Part shown: piece after piece, positions 1 to 13,198 of the stretch | How positions within the stretch are numbered: position 1 is the stretch's first letter | How the letters are laid out: each line of letters opens with the position of its first letter | Assembly (NCBI RefSeq): GCF_005239225.2 | Contig: NC_133302.1 | Span: 15,223,991-15,287,990 of the forward strand | Length of the DNA stretch: 64,000 nt | Source: Populus alba | Lineage: Eukaryota; Streptophyta; Magnoliopsida; Malpighiales; Salicaceae | Direction of reading: 5' to 3' | Notes under the pieces: model-generated | Database searches by the model: none | What the model was told of the DNA's origin: nothing | The model's input: the letters and a program-made list of their open reading frames with translations, nothing else | Made by a program: the position numbers and the translations under genes

Positions 1-1100
1 ATATAATATATTCATCAATGTTAATTTACATGTATAATATTTATATTGTTTTGAATCCAATATATATATATATATATATACACACCTTGACATTTATATG
101 ACACGTATAATTTCTATATTCAATATATTATTCTTTTATTTTATGTTAAATTATAAATAATACTTGATGTATAAAATATAAAAAAAAATATTGAGCAGGA
201 AATATTGAATAAGATATGAGTATAGTAGAAGCTTTGATATATAAATACCTACCACTAATAAATAAATTCATTTGTTTATGTGGCAGCGTGAAGAAGAACT
301 AGAGAGTATCTTGACAAGTGTTGACGTGGCAATTATATCAGCTTAGACAAGTTTGAATCTAGTCATTTTCAGGTTCAATGGCTTCGGATCTCGATGTATT
401 AAAACTAGAGATATTACACGCTTGACCTTATCTAAACACAAACAGATTGGTTGCATTGTTTGCTGTTTTTTTTATTCTTATTTAAAAAGATGAGATTAGT
501 TTCATGAATATGTGAACAATTTTTTCAATTGAATTATTACGTTAAAGATATTGAGTATTTCATTCAATATATAATGCTTGTGTGTGTTTGGCAGCATGAT
601 TTAGAATTTAATTTAAAACTAAAAAGTAATAATTGTTTTAGCTATTATTTAAAATACCTTAAAAAATATATAGGATAGAGATATCTTAAGAACTTTTGTA
701 ATCGTTACAGGTTTTACAATACTTAATAAATTTCGACAAGTTCAGAACTTTCGTAGAGTATATGAAATTTATTTATCAAAATAATTCATTGATGCTCGAG
801 AAAGGTCAATATTTACATTAGAAAAACTTGATTATCAACATTAGAAGTAATTAATTCAATCGAGAAAGTTCACATAGAAATAGTTACGGTAAGTCAGAAA
901 TCCTAGAACCAGTACAATTGAATTCATTAATATTTAATCAATTGGTTGTTTGTTTTTAATCATTAATTTTTGTTTCATAAACTATTTCATTCGATTCCTC
1001 AAATAGATTATAATATAAAAAGCTTTGGTAATTAGTAGTAATTTTTACAAATCCTTATGAGATAATACTCTACTCATCACTTTATTACTTGTTACGATTC
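1..1100. other. AT-rich intergenic DNA
   Basis: No gene is recognisable here. The stretch is strongly AT-rich, with a short TA dinucleotide run near 60-80. Reading frames are short and carry no recognisable domain. Confidence 0.6.
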
Positions 1101-1129
1101 GTGTACTTGCAAAATTAACCAACATTGAG

Positions 1130-1424
1130 CTTGAGCAACTGGCAAGGACCTTGCATGTCAATACTCCTTCCTCATTCCCTGGATGAAATAGAAAGAATGT
1201 CAGTTTTAAAATGCTTGCATTCAATATTATTAATGAATTGTTCATTCAATATGTACAGTCCTAGTGTAGAAGTTTCCACAACAAAAAGAAAAGGAAAAAA
1301 GAAAAAAAAAATTGATCAAGCATACCTCCAGAATGTGTATCTGCAGGCTGGCAGCAGACACAGCTTCATTTTCTAACTGGACCTTGCAATAGCTCTTTAT
1401 AACTCCAAGAATAACCTCCAATTC
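1130..1424 (-). pseudogene. SHPRH: SHPRH-like exon pair, pseudogene fragment
   Basis: Two consecutive exons read on the minus strand. The first (1424-1326, 99 bp, 33 codons) lies between TGACAG and GTATGC splice signals and encodes a peptide beginning ELEVILGVIKSYCK, which I recognise from the region before the RING finger of plant SHPRH-like proteins (SNF2 helicase plus RING E3 ubiquitin ligase). The second starts at 1178 after a CAG acceptor and should read GMRKEYGHARSLAVAQ. Here the Gly codon after Tyr is TGA, the frame is disturbed just beyond, and similarity fades near 1130. A better copy of this exon lies on the plus strand at 33800. The piece is therefore a dead remnant. It is the exon that should follow the minus-strand exons at 38-39 kb. 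Family assignment is from memory of the protein. Confidence 0.7.
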
Positions 1425-1539
1425 CTGTCATAATTCAAATTTTAAATAAATAATACAAAATAAATGGATAAAAATATAGTTGATAATGGGTTTAAGACAA
1501 CATAAAATTTGAAATTCATGTATGAAATTATCAAATTTG

Positions 1540-1700
1540 AGAATCAATTGGTCAGAAATCAAAGAATTAATAAGTTTGGAAATTTAATTAAAATTTGGAT
1601 TAATTTAATTAATGAAGAATTAATAAGTTTGCAGACTTAATTAAACTTTGATTTAATTAATTAAATAAATTCAGGGATTTAATTGGAATTAACCCAAGGG
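1540..1700. repeat. AT-rich direct repeats, retroelement-like
   Basis: Two degenerate units of about 65 bp contain 'gaattaataagtttg' followed by 'ttaatttaattaat'. Very similar units occur at the right end of the window (63840-64000). Such sequence is common in plant LTRs, but no element boundaries are visible. Confidence 0.5.
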
Positions 1701-1756
1701 CACAATTGGAAATCAGTTAATACTGATTAGGATCCCAATTGTTAAGTTTAAATTGT

Positions 1757-2560
1757 TTAGGGACCAAAGTGAAAAACAAATGCGCCCAAGGACACAACGG
1801 CGCCGTTTTGGAAGCAGTGTTCATCGTCTCCTTCGTTGCACGCAGATGAAGCCGGTTTAACAGGGAATGTATAGCTGCCCACGATGATCAAGGCCAACAA
1901 TCCGGACTCTTCTGGAAGGCAGGGGCGAACGTGCCCCATGACCTGGGGACACGAACGCGCAGAGAGAGGAACGTGCCTCACGCTGCGTTCGTTCTTTTCT
2001 TTCTTTTCTGGCCTTCTCTCGCTTTTATAAAGCCAGAGAATGGCTTCGTGCCTCAAAAGCCAGAGAAGGCCAGAAAAGAAAGAAAAGAACGAACGCAGGA
2101 GACAGAGAACAAGAGCAAGAAAACAGAGAGAGTGAGCAACTGGAAACAAGAAAAAAGCAGGGGACGAACAGGCCAAAAATCAGACGAAGAACAGAGACGG
2201 GAGGAGAAAACAGAGGGGGAGATAACGAAACGAGTAAAAAACTGAGGAAGAGGAATAACACAAGGGGACGAAAAGAAAACAGGGGGAAGGAACGAGCAGG
2301 GGAACGACGAGTGGAAGATGAAAATAGAGAGGGAGTGAACTGGGAGAAAGACAGAGGACGCACGAAGAGAGAAAACCAGAGGCAGAGTGAAACAGAGGAG
2401 AGGGACGGTAGAACTCCTGCATAACTCCAGCAACCAGGAAAATAAAGAAAGCAAGAACCAGAGGAGTAGACGAAAAGCAGAAACAGAGCAGAGTAACACT
2501 GGCCAGTCATCATTCTCTCCTTTAAGGTATTCTTTGGGAATGAGGGCAATTTTATATAAA
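1757..2560. other. Purine-skewed, GC-richer block, probably transposon-derived
   Basis: The plus strand is almost purely A/G from about 2065 to 2480, in sharp contrast to the AT-rich surroundings. Several overlapping open frames exist on both strands, but all translate to low-complexity Arg/Lys/Glu or Ser/Phe/Leu tracts. They are best explained by composition, not by coding. The block contains a long imperfect palindrome (1983-2098). An LTR or leader region of a retroelement is a reasonable guess. Confidence 0.4.
1983..2098. repeat. 44-bp inverted repeat with 28-bp loop
   Basis: The left arm 1983-2026 and right arm 2055-2098 are reverse complements with a single mismatch (C/G in the tract before the terminal TTTT). 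Both arms contain 'gttcgttcttttctttc' or its complement. A transcript through this region would fold into a long stem. Confidence 0.85.
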
Positions 2561-2566
2561 AGATTC

Positions 2567-3130
2567 CACAATGAAAGTTTCACGAACCAATAGACTGTTT
2601 TCGTGTTCTTTGGGTTTGAATTTTCTAATGAAATGATGGAAATTCATTGGATGGTAGAGTGGGTAATTCATTGAACCAATATGCTATGGAAATTCATCTA
2701 ATGAAATGATGGAAATTCATTGAACCAATATGCTATGGACATTTCACGAATGAGAGATGGCATGAGAATGAGGTTTCTTGAAGGCACAAGACTTTGACAA
2801 TTCTGTTTAAAGAAGAAATCTTTGTTCAGCACAGACATTGGAATGGGAGATTGCAAAACAGAGCTAGTTGTAATGAAGATTATTGCGATGTGTTTCTATA
2901 TAAAACGGAAAAAGAAGAAATATTGACGATCCAGTTTTTGAACAGAAGTAGACAAAGAAAGATGGTGCAAAGATTGAAAGGAGTGTCCTGTTATTTTTGT
3001 TTAACCTACGCAGAGTATACATAATGGCTAAATGAGCTGATCTACAACGAATTCCTCGTTAAATCACTCTCTGTAACTGACAGAGGGCTAAAAAATATGG
3101 CATTCTTCATACATACACCAATAAAAAAAT
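2567..3130 (+). repeat. Duplicated segment shared, inverted, with 36990-37690
   Basis: This segment starts with the cluster's roughly 115-bp 'ggaaattcattggatggtag' repeat. It continues into a frame (2794-3024) encoding ILFKEEIFVQHRHWNGRLQN and beyond. The same frame, about 50 residues long and with only a few changes, occurs on the opposite strand at 37321-37480. The segment then runs to a block ending near 3130 whose reverse complement is at 36990-37100. I do not recognise the peptide. It may be an old coding remnant. Confidence 0.6.
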
Positions 3131-3774
3131 AATCATACTAGACTAATAGAGGGTTAAAAATAACTTATTAATGTTTTATTTTTTTTAAAATTTATTAAAA
3201 TAATGAGGAACAAATCTTACAAATTAAAAAGTTGAATGAAGATGAAATTAAAAAAAAATATAATTTCATAAATTATCTCAAATAAAATAATAATAATCAA
3301 AATAATAGAAATCAAATCTAAAAAATAAAAAAAAATAAAAAGATGAAGAAATTAAAATAATAATAAACAACATTTTATATATTATTTTAAATAAAATAAG
3401 TAACAATAAAAAGAATGAGGACCAAATTTGATAGATTAAAAATTTCAATTAAAAAAATGATAAGGAAAGAGCAAATAACAATTAGAAAATTAAATGAGGA
3501 TCAAAGTTAATATAAAAATTAAATTTTAAGAGATGAAATTAAAAAATAAATATTCAAAACAAAATATATATAGCAATCAAAAATTTTAAGAATTAAATTT
3601 AATATAATTATTTTTATTCGATTCCACAGTGAAAGTTTCACCATCCAATAGATTGTTATCGAGCTCTTTGGGTTGAATTTTCTAATGAAATTATTGGAAA
3701 TTCATTGGATGGTAGAGGGGGTCTTGCTATGGACATTTCACGAATGAGAGATGACATGAGAATGGGAAAATTAA

Positions 3775-5160
3775 ACTATCCTTGAATAATTCTAAACATA
3801 AATTCTAATTAATTTTTTTATATTTTTTTTATTTGTTTATAAAAAAAACATAAATTCTAATTAATATTTTTATACTTTTTTTATTTGTTATAAATAAAAT
3901 ATTTTAACTACACTTGAAGTATTCTAAACAAAAATGCTTATATATATATATATAACATTTAAACTACATTTGAAATATTATAAATAATTTTTCTATAATA
4001 TTTTTATATTTTTTATAAAAACAAATTAAATTATCCTTGAAGTTTTCTAAACATAAATTCTAATTAATAGATTTTATAATTTTTTTTTATTTGTTATAAA
4101 ACAATATTTAAACTACTTTTGAAGCTAAGCCGAAATGCTAATTAATTTTTTTTAATATTTTTTATATAAAAAATTAAAATTTTTTAATATGTCCTGGAGT
4201 TGTTATTAGTACAGTGTTCTGCGTTCTACAACAGTTTAACATCAATTTTTTTAAAAAAATATTAGGAGTATTTTGAATTTTACAGTCATGCTAGACTTAA
4301 ACGACTTAATTAGGTTTCATGGCAATGCAAGACTATTTTTTTTATATATAATTTTTTTCATCCTAAAAAGAAATGCTAATTAATTTTTTTTAAATTTTAT
4401 AAAAAATATTTAAATTATCATTGCAGTATTCTAAACAAAAAGATTAATTAATATTTATATATATATTTAAACTACCCTTGAAGTATCATTAATGGAAATA
4501 CTAATTAATTTTTTTTATTTTTTATAGAAAAAAATTTCAACTACCTTTAAAGTATCTTAAACAAAAATACTAATTACTTTTTTTTATAAATATTTTTTAT
4601 TTTTATAAAAAATATTTAAACTATCCTTTAAATATCCAAAACATAAATCATAATTAATTGTTTTTATAATTATTTTTATTTGTTATAAAAAAAATATTTA
4701 AACTACCATTCAAGTATCTTAAATTGAAATGCTAATTAATTTTTTTTATAAATGTTTTTTTATTTTTTTATAAAAAAACATTTAAATTTTCATTGAAGTA
4801 TCTTAAACAGAATGTTTAATTAATTTTTTTTATTTAAAAAAAATATTAAAACTATCCTTTAAATATCATAAATAATTTTTCTTATAAAAGTTTTCTACTT
4901 TTTATTTAAAAAATATTTTAACTACCCTTCAAGTATCTTAAACGAAAATGATAATTATTTTTAAATAAATATTTAAACCAGACTTGAAGTATCTTAAATA
5001 AGTTTTTTTTTTTAATGTTGTTTTTTTTAATATATATAAAAAAGAACATTTAAACTATCATTGAAGTATCATAAACAGAAATTCTAATTTATTTTTTTAT
5101 ATATAAAAAAGAACATTTAAACTATCCTTAAAATATCCAAAATAAAAATTATGATTATTT
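3775..5160. repeat. Degenerate AT-rich tandem repeat array
   Basis: A motif close to 'aactacccttgaagtatc' followed by 'ctaattaattttttt' and a poly-T/poly-A stretch recurs every 65-90 bp, for example at about 4472, 4538, 4619, 4700, 4851, 4920 and 5055. Related arrays lie at 17020-17620, 18545-19890, 31785-32100 and 57930-58080. Each is associated with a copy of the receptor kinase unit. Confidence 0.75.
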
Positions 5161-6169
5161 TTTTCTTGGGTCTCGGCGATGACTAGCCTCCCCCTACTCA
5201 TCCAGTGCCACCTCTATTTTAGATTTAATATATTTGAATGTATTTTATATTAATTTAATGAATTTATTTTATATTTGATTTGATTTATATTATTTTATTT
5301 ATTTTTCTACTTTTATTCAATGTATTTTTTTTTTAAAAAACCATTGAATGGTATTATTGAAGCTTCAATCCTGCTCATCATGGTTGAATGGTAGCCTTTA
5401 TCGATAGTCTATGTCTCCTTGTATTGGGAATTATGGCAAATATATATCACAATGAGCTCTGAATATTAATGGGCACGGAGTAGTCAACTGTCTATGTTTT
5501 TCATTTGTTTTTTGAGATTAATTAGGGTGATTGGATGAAATTGTATATATCTTGATTAATTCCATAAATTTTGAAATTAATAACAATTCAAGTATCTAAT
5601 TACTCCAAAGTAATAACACTTTAAAAAAACAAATCTATAATATGATAGTTTATGTTTTTCATTTGTTGAATCTACATTCTGTCCAAAAAAGGTCACAGAC
5701 AGGCAAATTTGGGCATATGAGCCCTCTTTACATATACTTTCTTTACTCCAAATTTAGTATATGGATCTACAAGATTCTACAATGAAAGTTTTACCAACCA
5801 ATAGACTGTTATCGTGTTTTTTGGGTTTGAATTTTCTAATGAAATGATGGAAATTCATTGGATGGTAGAGTGGGTCTTGCTACTACCTTCTTACAGTTGA
5901 TGACTTTGCGTACTGATGCTCTTGTTTTTTTTTTTTTTTGTTGTTCTTCTAATTGTTTTCAGCGATAACTTAAAATTTCATTCCGTAGTGTATTGATTTT
6001 CAATTTAAAATCAAAATATTCTCAACCCCTTCATGTAAAGAAAAACAAATTCTAACGCATAAAACATTGCCAACATAATTTGAAAGAAAAAAAGTTCGAT
6101 GATGAAATTCATATTACAAAAATTTATTGTTCCAATTGATAATCGAATAGAAGTAGCTAGCCATATAGT

Positions 6170-6331
6170 ATGAGAAGAGATCTGCCAAACTTATTGTGCA
6201 AAACGCCTTGGGCAGTTAGCTGTAAGCTTGAAAGAAATTTTTTCCATTGTAGGCCGAGATTGGGGATTGGGATGCAAGCATGCAAGTGTAATTTTCATCA
6301 TGTGGACAACAACCTCTGTTGCTCCTAGGGC
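6170..6331 (-). pseudogene. LRR-RLK last-exon fragment
   Basis: This matches the 3' end of the last exon of the nearby receptor kinases, including the segment encoding [14 protein letters not shown]. Similarity starts at the stop-codon region (near 6170) and ends abruptly at about 6331, where the sequence passes into a different repeat. There is no upstream kinase sequence, so this is a truncated relic. Confidence 0.8.
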
Positions 6332-6332
6332 T

Positions 6333-7225
6333 GATTATTTCCAGTTCGGTCCGATTTTAAACCAAAATAAACAACCAAAGTGAATTTTTTTTTAATTTTT
6401 TGAACCGAATCGAACCGAAAATCGGTTCAAACCGATTAATTTCGGTTCGGTTCGGTTTGATTTTCCCCCCTTCCAAATTGATTCAAACCCAATGGTCCTC
6501 TCTACTTCTCCTGCAGCCTCGTACAACAGATCCCAAGTTGTTGGAGGTGAATACCCGTTCGGGCTTCCATGGCTAGACCCTTGTCTACAACCGCAACAAC
6601 TTCCAACTGCACATAGCGTTGAGGTGATCCAGACAAAACTCAACCTTGCAAATCAGGCAAAAAACCCAAGAATTGAACATTGTAATTAATCAGTAAAGCC
6701 AACCACATAGTCTATGAATGGGTTACGTTTAGAAGACCTTTATGTGGTTTGATCAGTAGATTTTGATGGATGTAGACGGGAGTGAGTTTGATTCTTCGAG
6801 GGAACGTTCATCCATTTCATTGTAATTAATCAAATGAAGGGGGGGGGGGTTGTAGAAATCCACTTGTTATAAATCCACGGATATGAAAAACAAAAGAAAA
6901 ATAATGGATCTACTATTCCAATTCCATTTGTGGCACCAACTCAACAAGAGAATTAAAACCCAAAGGAACCAAATCCATAAGGGAGGGGAGGAAAATCAAA
7001 GGCAGAGAGTAAAATGAGAGTAAACAAAGAGAGATGCAGAGAAGGGAGAGGGGGGACTGATCGCTAGGGTTAGGAAACATTGTATTTAAACTTGTTTTTT
7101 TTTAAGTGTTAGTTAATTGAACCGGTTCGGTTCAGTTCAATCCGTTTTAGACTTTAGAAACTGAAACCGAACCGAACCATAATTTTTTTGTGATTTTTTA
7201 ATCGGTTAATTTGGTTTTTTTTTTT
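6333..7225. mobile_element. Repeat bounded by GGTTCGG-rich inverted ends
   Basis: The left part (6338-6470) and right part (7115-7210) both carry repeated 'ggttcggttcggt' or its complement 'accgaaccgaacc'. The region lies inside about 2 kb (5340-7330) missing from the sister unit, whose sequence is continuous at about 20070. The middle holds a G tract (6839-6850) and no convincing gene. A non-autonomous transposon is plausible, but its exact ends are unclear. Confidence 0.4.
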
Positions 7226-8271
7226 GTTTTTGTTTTTGGAATGACGGCAATTTTTTTTATTAGATTCCACAATGAAAGTTTCATCAACCAATAGATTGTT
7301 ATCATGTTTTTTGGGTTTGAATTTTCAAATGAAATGATGGAAATTCATTGGATGGTAGAGTGGGTCTTGCTGCTACCTTGCCGTGGATTGTTTTTTGGGT
7401 TTGAAGTTTCGATGGAACTTGTATTTTCTCCTTTTGCCGTGGATTGTCTCTCTTCCCCTTCAAAAGCACTTTGTTTGTCCATTTCGCCATGAATAAAATG
7501 TCTATGAAGAGATTTGGTATGGGGATTTTAGAGTAACCATCTTGTTTTGCTGAAAGCATACCAAGGACGAGTTGAGGGGAAAAAAAGGCAAGAAACAAAA
7601 GAGAAATTGGCGCAATTTCTTTCTCCTTCGAATGGAGCAAGATGAAAAGTATGATGAGGGGTTATTTAATTGCTGTAGCTAATATTAGGCAAGGAAAAAT
7701 AATTGAAGTCATGCTGTCATAGTATTGTTTTTTTTTAAAAAAACATTATGGCTGTCCGTGTTAGCTTACGAGTACCTCGATTAATTTTTTTGAAGTCCTA
7801 AAGTTAACAACTAGATAAGTTATCAGTGATCTTGCTATTATAGTGTTGTTGCTATTATCAAACAAATAGTATTTAAAAAAACATTCTTTATGAATTATTA
7901 AGAATATATTGTTTTTTGAAATAATTTTATTTTAAAAAATATATTGGAATAATATTTATTTTATTTTTAATATTAGTATATCAAATCAAACATTAAAAGA
8001 AATTTAATTTCAAATAAAAAAAAATAATTTTTTTAAGACTATTTTTTAAATGTAAAAATAAAGTGGCTTTAAATTTCGTTCTTGATTCAAAATCAAAATT
8101 GTGATGTAAGACCCTCCAATTTTAGACATGATTACTGCCTCATAGTTAAATTCTTAACTTGGTCAATGATTACACGCAATTTGCAAGAGTACACATTACA
8201 TTAAACCCAAATGGCTTTGGATTTAAGAATTACGTTTACTAAGTCAAAGTCCTTTCCAATCAAATGTGTTT

Positions 8272-8470
8272 GATTATTATTATTATTATTATTTGATCAA
8301 TGAGGGTATTTGGTCAGCTTGTGCACATCTCGACTGATCCTACGGGTTCGGAAATTAACGACTATGTAAACCTCTAGTGGCTATCATATTAGCAACTACA
8401 AGGCTCGAACCTTAGAACACAAGGGGAGCAAACCTTTTAGTCTCATACTCTTACTATTAGACCAACTACT
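8272..8470 (-). mobile_element. tRNA-derived SINE
   Basis: On the minus strand the element starts near 8470 with an A-box-like 'tagttggtctaatag' (8468-8454), then a B box 'ggttcgagcc' (8411-8402). Next comes a segment with 'gtcgagatgtgcacaagc', typical of plant SINE bodies of the Au type. It ends in an AAT-repeat tail (8294-8272). There is no cloverleaf, so it is not a tRNA gene. A duplicate lies at 21070-21268. Confidence 0.75.
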
Positions 8471-8479
8471 AGATAGTTT

Positions 8480-10740
8480 TTTATTATTATTTCTAACTAT
8501 ATAAAAGAAAGAGATTGATATAAGCCTACGATTTAAAATTGATAATGTGTCTCCTTCCTCATTTATTTATAAGGACTTAATTCATGTTTAGTCCCAATCT
8601 GAAAAAGCATAGAGAGTTTTCTTTATTTTCTATTTTTATTTTATCAAAGAGTAATAATAACCAATTACATTGAGACAAAATTGTAATTAGATTGTTCGAT
8701 TGTTTGAATATTTCAGTATGTGATTTTTAGCTTTTATTTGTAATAAAATCTTGAAAACAATTTCATGAAATTAATTATTTTTTTTATTTTTTTTATTGTT
8801 AACAAGTTAATTCGTTATTATTAACAAGAACTAAGGAAGGAAGAGGTATTACTCTACCCCTAGACTTGTGATACTATTCATTAGAATAGTATTCACATGA
8901 ATTTTTTGTAAAAATTAAAAATAAAAAAAATATTAAGCTTGGATTTGAAGGCAAGATAATCTTTTTATCATGATTCAATATAATTTTCAAGTTATTTAAG
9001 GGTAAATTGGTCTTTTTATTTTAACAGTTAAAACACTTGGAAACACATATAATTAAAAAAATAGCTTAAGCCTAGGGGTGTTATTTTTTGTTAAAATGAA
9101 AAAGTTCAAATTAGCAAAGCTATCTTTTTTAGAGGTTTTATGATCTTTTTTATTATGGTTTTTTTTTTGGTTAATGCCGAGTTAACTCAAGGGTATTTTT
9201 GAATTTTAATAAATGTTTTAATGTTAAAAAAAACTTTGTTGACATATGTCACGCATGCTCCAGTAGGTGTTGACTCTATGTCTTTTGGGTGGTGTGTGTG
9301 AAGTAATTCAATCACTAAATGTCATTTTCTGTTGCAAACACATTAGTTTTTTTTTTTCATATTAAATTTTTTCTTGTTCTTTTTTATTTTGACAAGTTTT
9401 TTAAATTGATTTTTTTTCATGATTTCACTATTCACATTAAATTGGTTGAGAATTACGCTTCTTAATTAATTGAACCCGATTTCAAGATTTCATGGTTTGC
9501 GAGTTTTAGAGATTAGACTAAGTTTAGGATGTTAATGCTTATTTTGTTGGGTTTTTTTATTTTTCGTTGTTGAAGTTTTTTTTATCCTTCAACATTTATT
9601 CAATTAGAGACCGAGTTCCATTCTTTTAATTTATTTTCTTTTGGTAGAATGTTTTGTTGGTCTTGAAAATGACTTCAGTTATCTCGTATCTTTTTATTTG
9701 ACATCTTTATAGGGTTTTTCATTGGCTCATTCTTTAAATTTATATTTTTTTTAATTCCATCCTCCAATATTTTGAATAGTTTTTTTAAAAAATTAAAAAA
9801 TTAATTTTTTCTTTAATTTCATTCCCCTTTAATTTTTTAATCTTTTGAATTTAGTCCATATTTTTTTTATTACTATTTGTTTTATTCAAGACAAATTTTT
9901 TAATTCATCTTTTTTTATATATAATTTTATCCTCCTTAAGTTATTTTTCCCTGCCAAATTTGGTCCATGTTCTTTTTATTACTTTTTTTTTTTGCTTTGG
10001 CGGACTTTATAAATTAATATTTTTCCTGATTTTATCATTTGACATTTATATTGATTGAGAATTAAACTTTTAACTGAGTCCAGGTTTATGATTTTATGGG
10101 CTTTGAGTTTTAGAGATTAATCCAAGTTTGAGAGAGTGTCCGTGTCTGCATGGTTTTTCTTTTTTTTAAACTAATGTCTTTTAAGTTTCATTCTTCAATA
10201 TTATTTAATTGGAAAATTGAACTCTTTTATTTTTATTTATTTGCTTTTTGTAGGATTTTTAATTGATTTTGAAAATAATTTGAGTTTTTTCGGGTCTTTT
10301 TATTTGTTGTTCTTTTACTAATCAACATTAAATTGTTTTAAAATTGAGGTTTTTTTTTAATTCAGCTGGTGTCTAAGATTTAAAGAGTTATGAGTTTAAA
10401 ATCTTAGCTCAGATTTAAAAAATTTGCTAGTGTTTACTTATTTTTTTTAAGCTCAAAGGGTTGTGAGTTTTGTTTTTTGATTTAATGGGTCGATATTTAT
10501 ATCATTAATGTTAGAATTTTTTTTACTTTGTCGTTTTCTTTAACCTTTTTTTGCTGGTTCTATTATTCTTTTTTTAAAGTTGATCTATGCATTAGTTTTT
10601 TTTTTTTTAATTGGGTCTATACCTCGAATTTCATTTAAAAAAAAAACACGCATGCATTGTTTGAATATTTTTTTAACAATTAAAAAAAAAAAGTTCTGGC
10701 ATGGTGCAGCTTGAGCCCATAAATCTAAGTATAGAACGAA
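8480..10740. other. T-rich spacer with degenerate long repeats
   Basis: There is no coding potential here. Blocks resembling 'ttgagaattaaac...gagttttagagattag' recur near 9435 and 10050. The region is duplicated almost entirely at 21280-23650. Confidence 0.6.
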
Positions 10741-13198
10741 ACTAAATTTAAGGGATTAAAATAAATTGAATTTTCGTTTCCAAACGGTTCCCAATAGGAT
10801 TAAAATGATATGGACCATAATGAAACAAAATGTAAATATGGATTAGAGATATCAGGTTTAGACTATTCTGAATTAAAGAGAAATAATCTATGCATAAAAC
10901 ATAGAACAAAAAGAAAAGAAAGACTCTGGAATTGATCAAAACTTTGAGCATAGAAAAGTATAGTCAATGGGATTGTCCTCATTCATTGGCTTGGCACTCA
11001 TGGGCAACTCCATATTGTTAGACTAATGGGGCTTGTTGGGTCATTGTCAATTTGCATAATGATTATAAACTCATAATCTTCTTGTTTTCCTTCTTGAATA
11101 ATCCACATCACTTCATTTTCTATTGTGACCAAAGGTTTTGTCAATTGTTTTTTGGTTGAAAAGATCCGTGTCAAGAATTATGATTTATGCATTGACAATT
11201 ACTTAATATCTTATTCATTCACAACAAAATATTTTCTCCGTGTAGCAGTGAAAAAATTATTCTTTTTTTAAGATACCATTTCACCTATGAAGTTACAGAT
11301 ATCTAACATATTTACACTAATTTTTTTCAAAGTGGTGGTGAAAGCTTGTAAGAAGTTTTCCATGTTCCAATCCAACCTGATCCTTATTTTCTTAGCTGAA
11401 CTTGAGCCTGTGATAGAAGTTACATACTCTATAAAATTGGTCTTATTCAAATAGAGAACACACAAAAGCTTTAGTGTATTCTTTTCAGGCATTAGAATGA
11501 CATCCTTTCTTAATCTATCTTAATCTATGCTTTTAATAATTTTGCTGTAATTTGTCATTACATGTGATTAGCTATACCATAATATACCATAGAAAGAAAA
11601 AGGATTGAGAGAAAAATGTAAAATTTACTAGCAATTGGATAAACACCCCCCCAATCTAGAGATGTTTGCATTACATGTCGTTTGTTTGTTTTTCACAATT
11701 TTTTGTTTCATTATTAGTAGCTTCTTGTGGAAAGTTTTTTGGCAAATGGTGCGCAGTTGTTTTTTTTTTTTTGGCAAATCTGATTGTCTGCTTGCCCATA
11801 TAAAATAGAAATGCTCTTGTTTCACTTTTTTTAAATGCTGATTTAAACCTGAGAAATTGTTTATCAAACATTATTGTTGATTATGTGTAGGCTAAGTTAA
11901 ATATCTCAACTCCTACAAATGCGCTTTCTACTCCTACAAAAAGAAAATGTTTTTGCAAACTATGTTTTGTCCATAGTGTCTCTTTTCCTCAATTTATGAA
12001 CATGAAACCTTAAAGTATTAATTGTTTTTTTTCCAGCCATTTGATTGGATTAAAAAGACCTTTTACGAGAAAGCAAACACTGAAGAGAAGCGAAGAAGAA
12101 TCAACTTTCTGGTAACAGCTTTCTGATTTCTTCTTTCAGGTTGCTGAGGAAAACCATGAACAAAGTTGATATGAATAATGCTGTTTAATTTTGCACTTTA
12201 TTGATGAGTCCTTGTTGGCATTATTCATGACAATGATTTGAGAATTAAACGCTTTTGTTTCTTGTTATATGTACTTTGGCTTGTCTCTCCCCCCCATATG
12301 CATTGCTTTCAGTTTCTAAATTGCTGTGTGAAAGGCAAGTAGAGTTAAATCTCTCTAAATATGCCAAAAAGGAAATGAGACGGCAAGTACCTCTTGAATC
12401 ATGAGGTTAAGTGTGTTGGGGTGATTCACAGTGGAGAGAATTTGAGTTTCTACTTAATTGTAGAACCGTACAAATGGTAGATTACTTCTCCACAGATTTA
12501 AATAATGCTGGTGTGAAATTTTATCGCAGTATCCTTTGCCTATGTGGTAGATTAATCAATGCATTCACTTTTTGTTAAGTGGCTTCGCTTTTAGAGAAAC
12601 CGTAATTTGTTCGTTTTTATTAAATTTTGTTTGCATACTTAATAGAAAGTCTTTATTATATTTCTTTTCTAGATTGAAAAATTATTTTCTCACATTTTAT
12701 TTTTCAATATAATTATATACTCTTCTTGTCTTCCATGTTGGAGTATAGTATTTTTCTTTTCTTTTCTTTTTGTACAATTAGCTTTCAGCGTTTCCTCAAA
12801 AAGGACTTCAAAAGCTACACTAGTCAATATACGAACATGCCGTTTATTTCAACTTGAATTATCATATTTAAGTACGTGATGTGTACTCAGACATTTAGGG
12901 CTCTAGGAAATTGAATCAAGTAAAAATTTTGGATACAAAATTGTACTCGAGTCCTGAGCTTGTAAGATCTGTATGTGATAGTATTTGAAGTTTCATGCTA
13001 TGGTACTGGCTTTTTACATGTTTCCTGTCTCGTTTTTTGCCAATAAATTTGAGCTGTTTCTTTTCTTGTGCTTAGCATTGAAAAAGTTAACCCGTACGCC
13101 AATACTTTAGAAAAACAAAAGGCTGAAATACATAGGATAAAATTCATATTACAAAAAATTATTGTTCCAATTGATAATTGAGTAGAAGTAGCTATACA
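10741..13198. other. Spacer downstream of LRR-RLK copy A
   Basis: Mostly AT-rich DNA with short frames only. It is duplicated at 25240-27880 and partly at 55860-56560. The only exon-like piece is at 12037-12111. Confidence 0.55.
12037..12111 (+). other. Exon-like 75-bp segment, function unknown
   Basis: The segment is flanked by a pyrimidine-rich tract with CAG and by GTAACAG, so it resembles a 25-codon internal exon. It encodes a peptide starting PFDWIKKTFYEK and ending RRRINFL. Two further copies exist (26269-26343 and about 56321-56392). Both have CGA changed to TGA inside, and the third has also lost the last codon. I do not recognise the protein. It may be an exon remnant carried by the duplications. 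Confidence 0.35.

Noticed and set aside
1757..2583. Overlapping open frames of 140-176 codons
   Set aside because: They are low-complexity products of a purine/pyrimidine-skewed tract and overlap each other on both strands without domains.
6492..6689. 65-codon plus-strand frame
   Set aside because: No domain, splice or promoter support, and it lies inside a repeat bounded by GGTTCGG sequences.
8402..8470. Possible tRNA gene (A-box and B-box like sequences)
   Set aside because: No cloverleaf or anticodon stem can be formed, and the body and AAT tail are those of a SINE.
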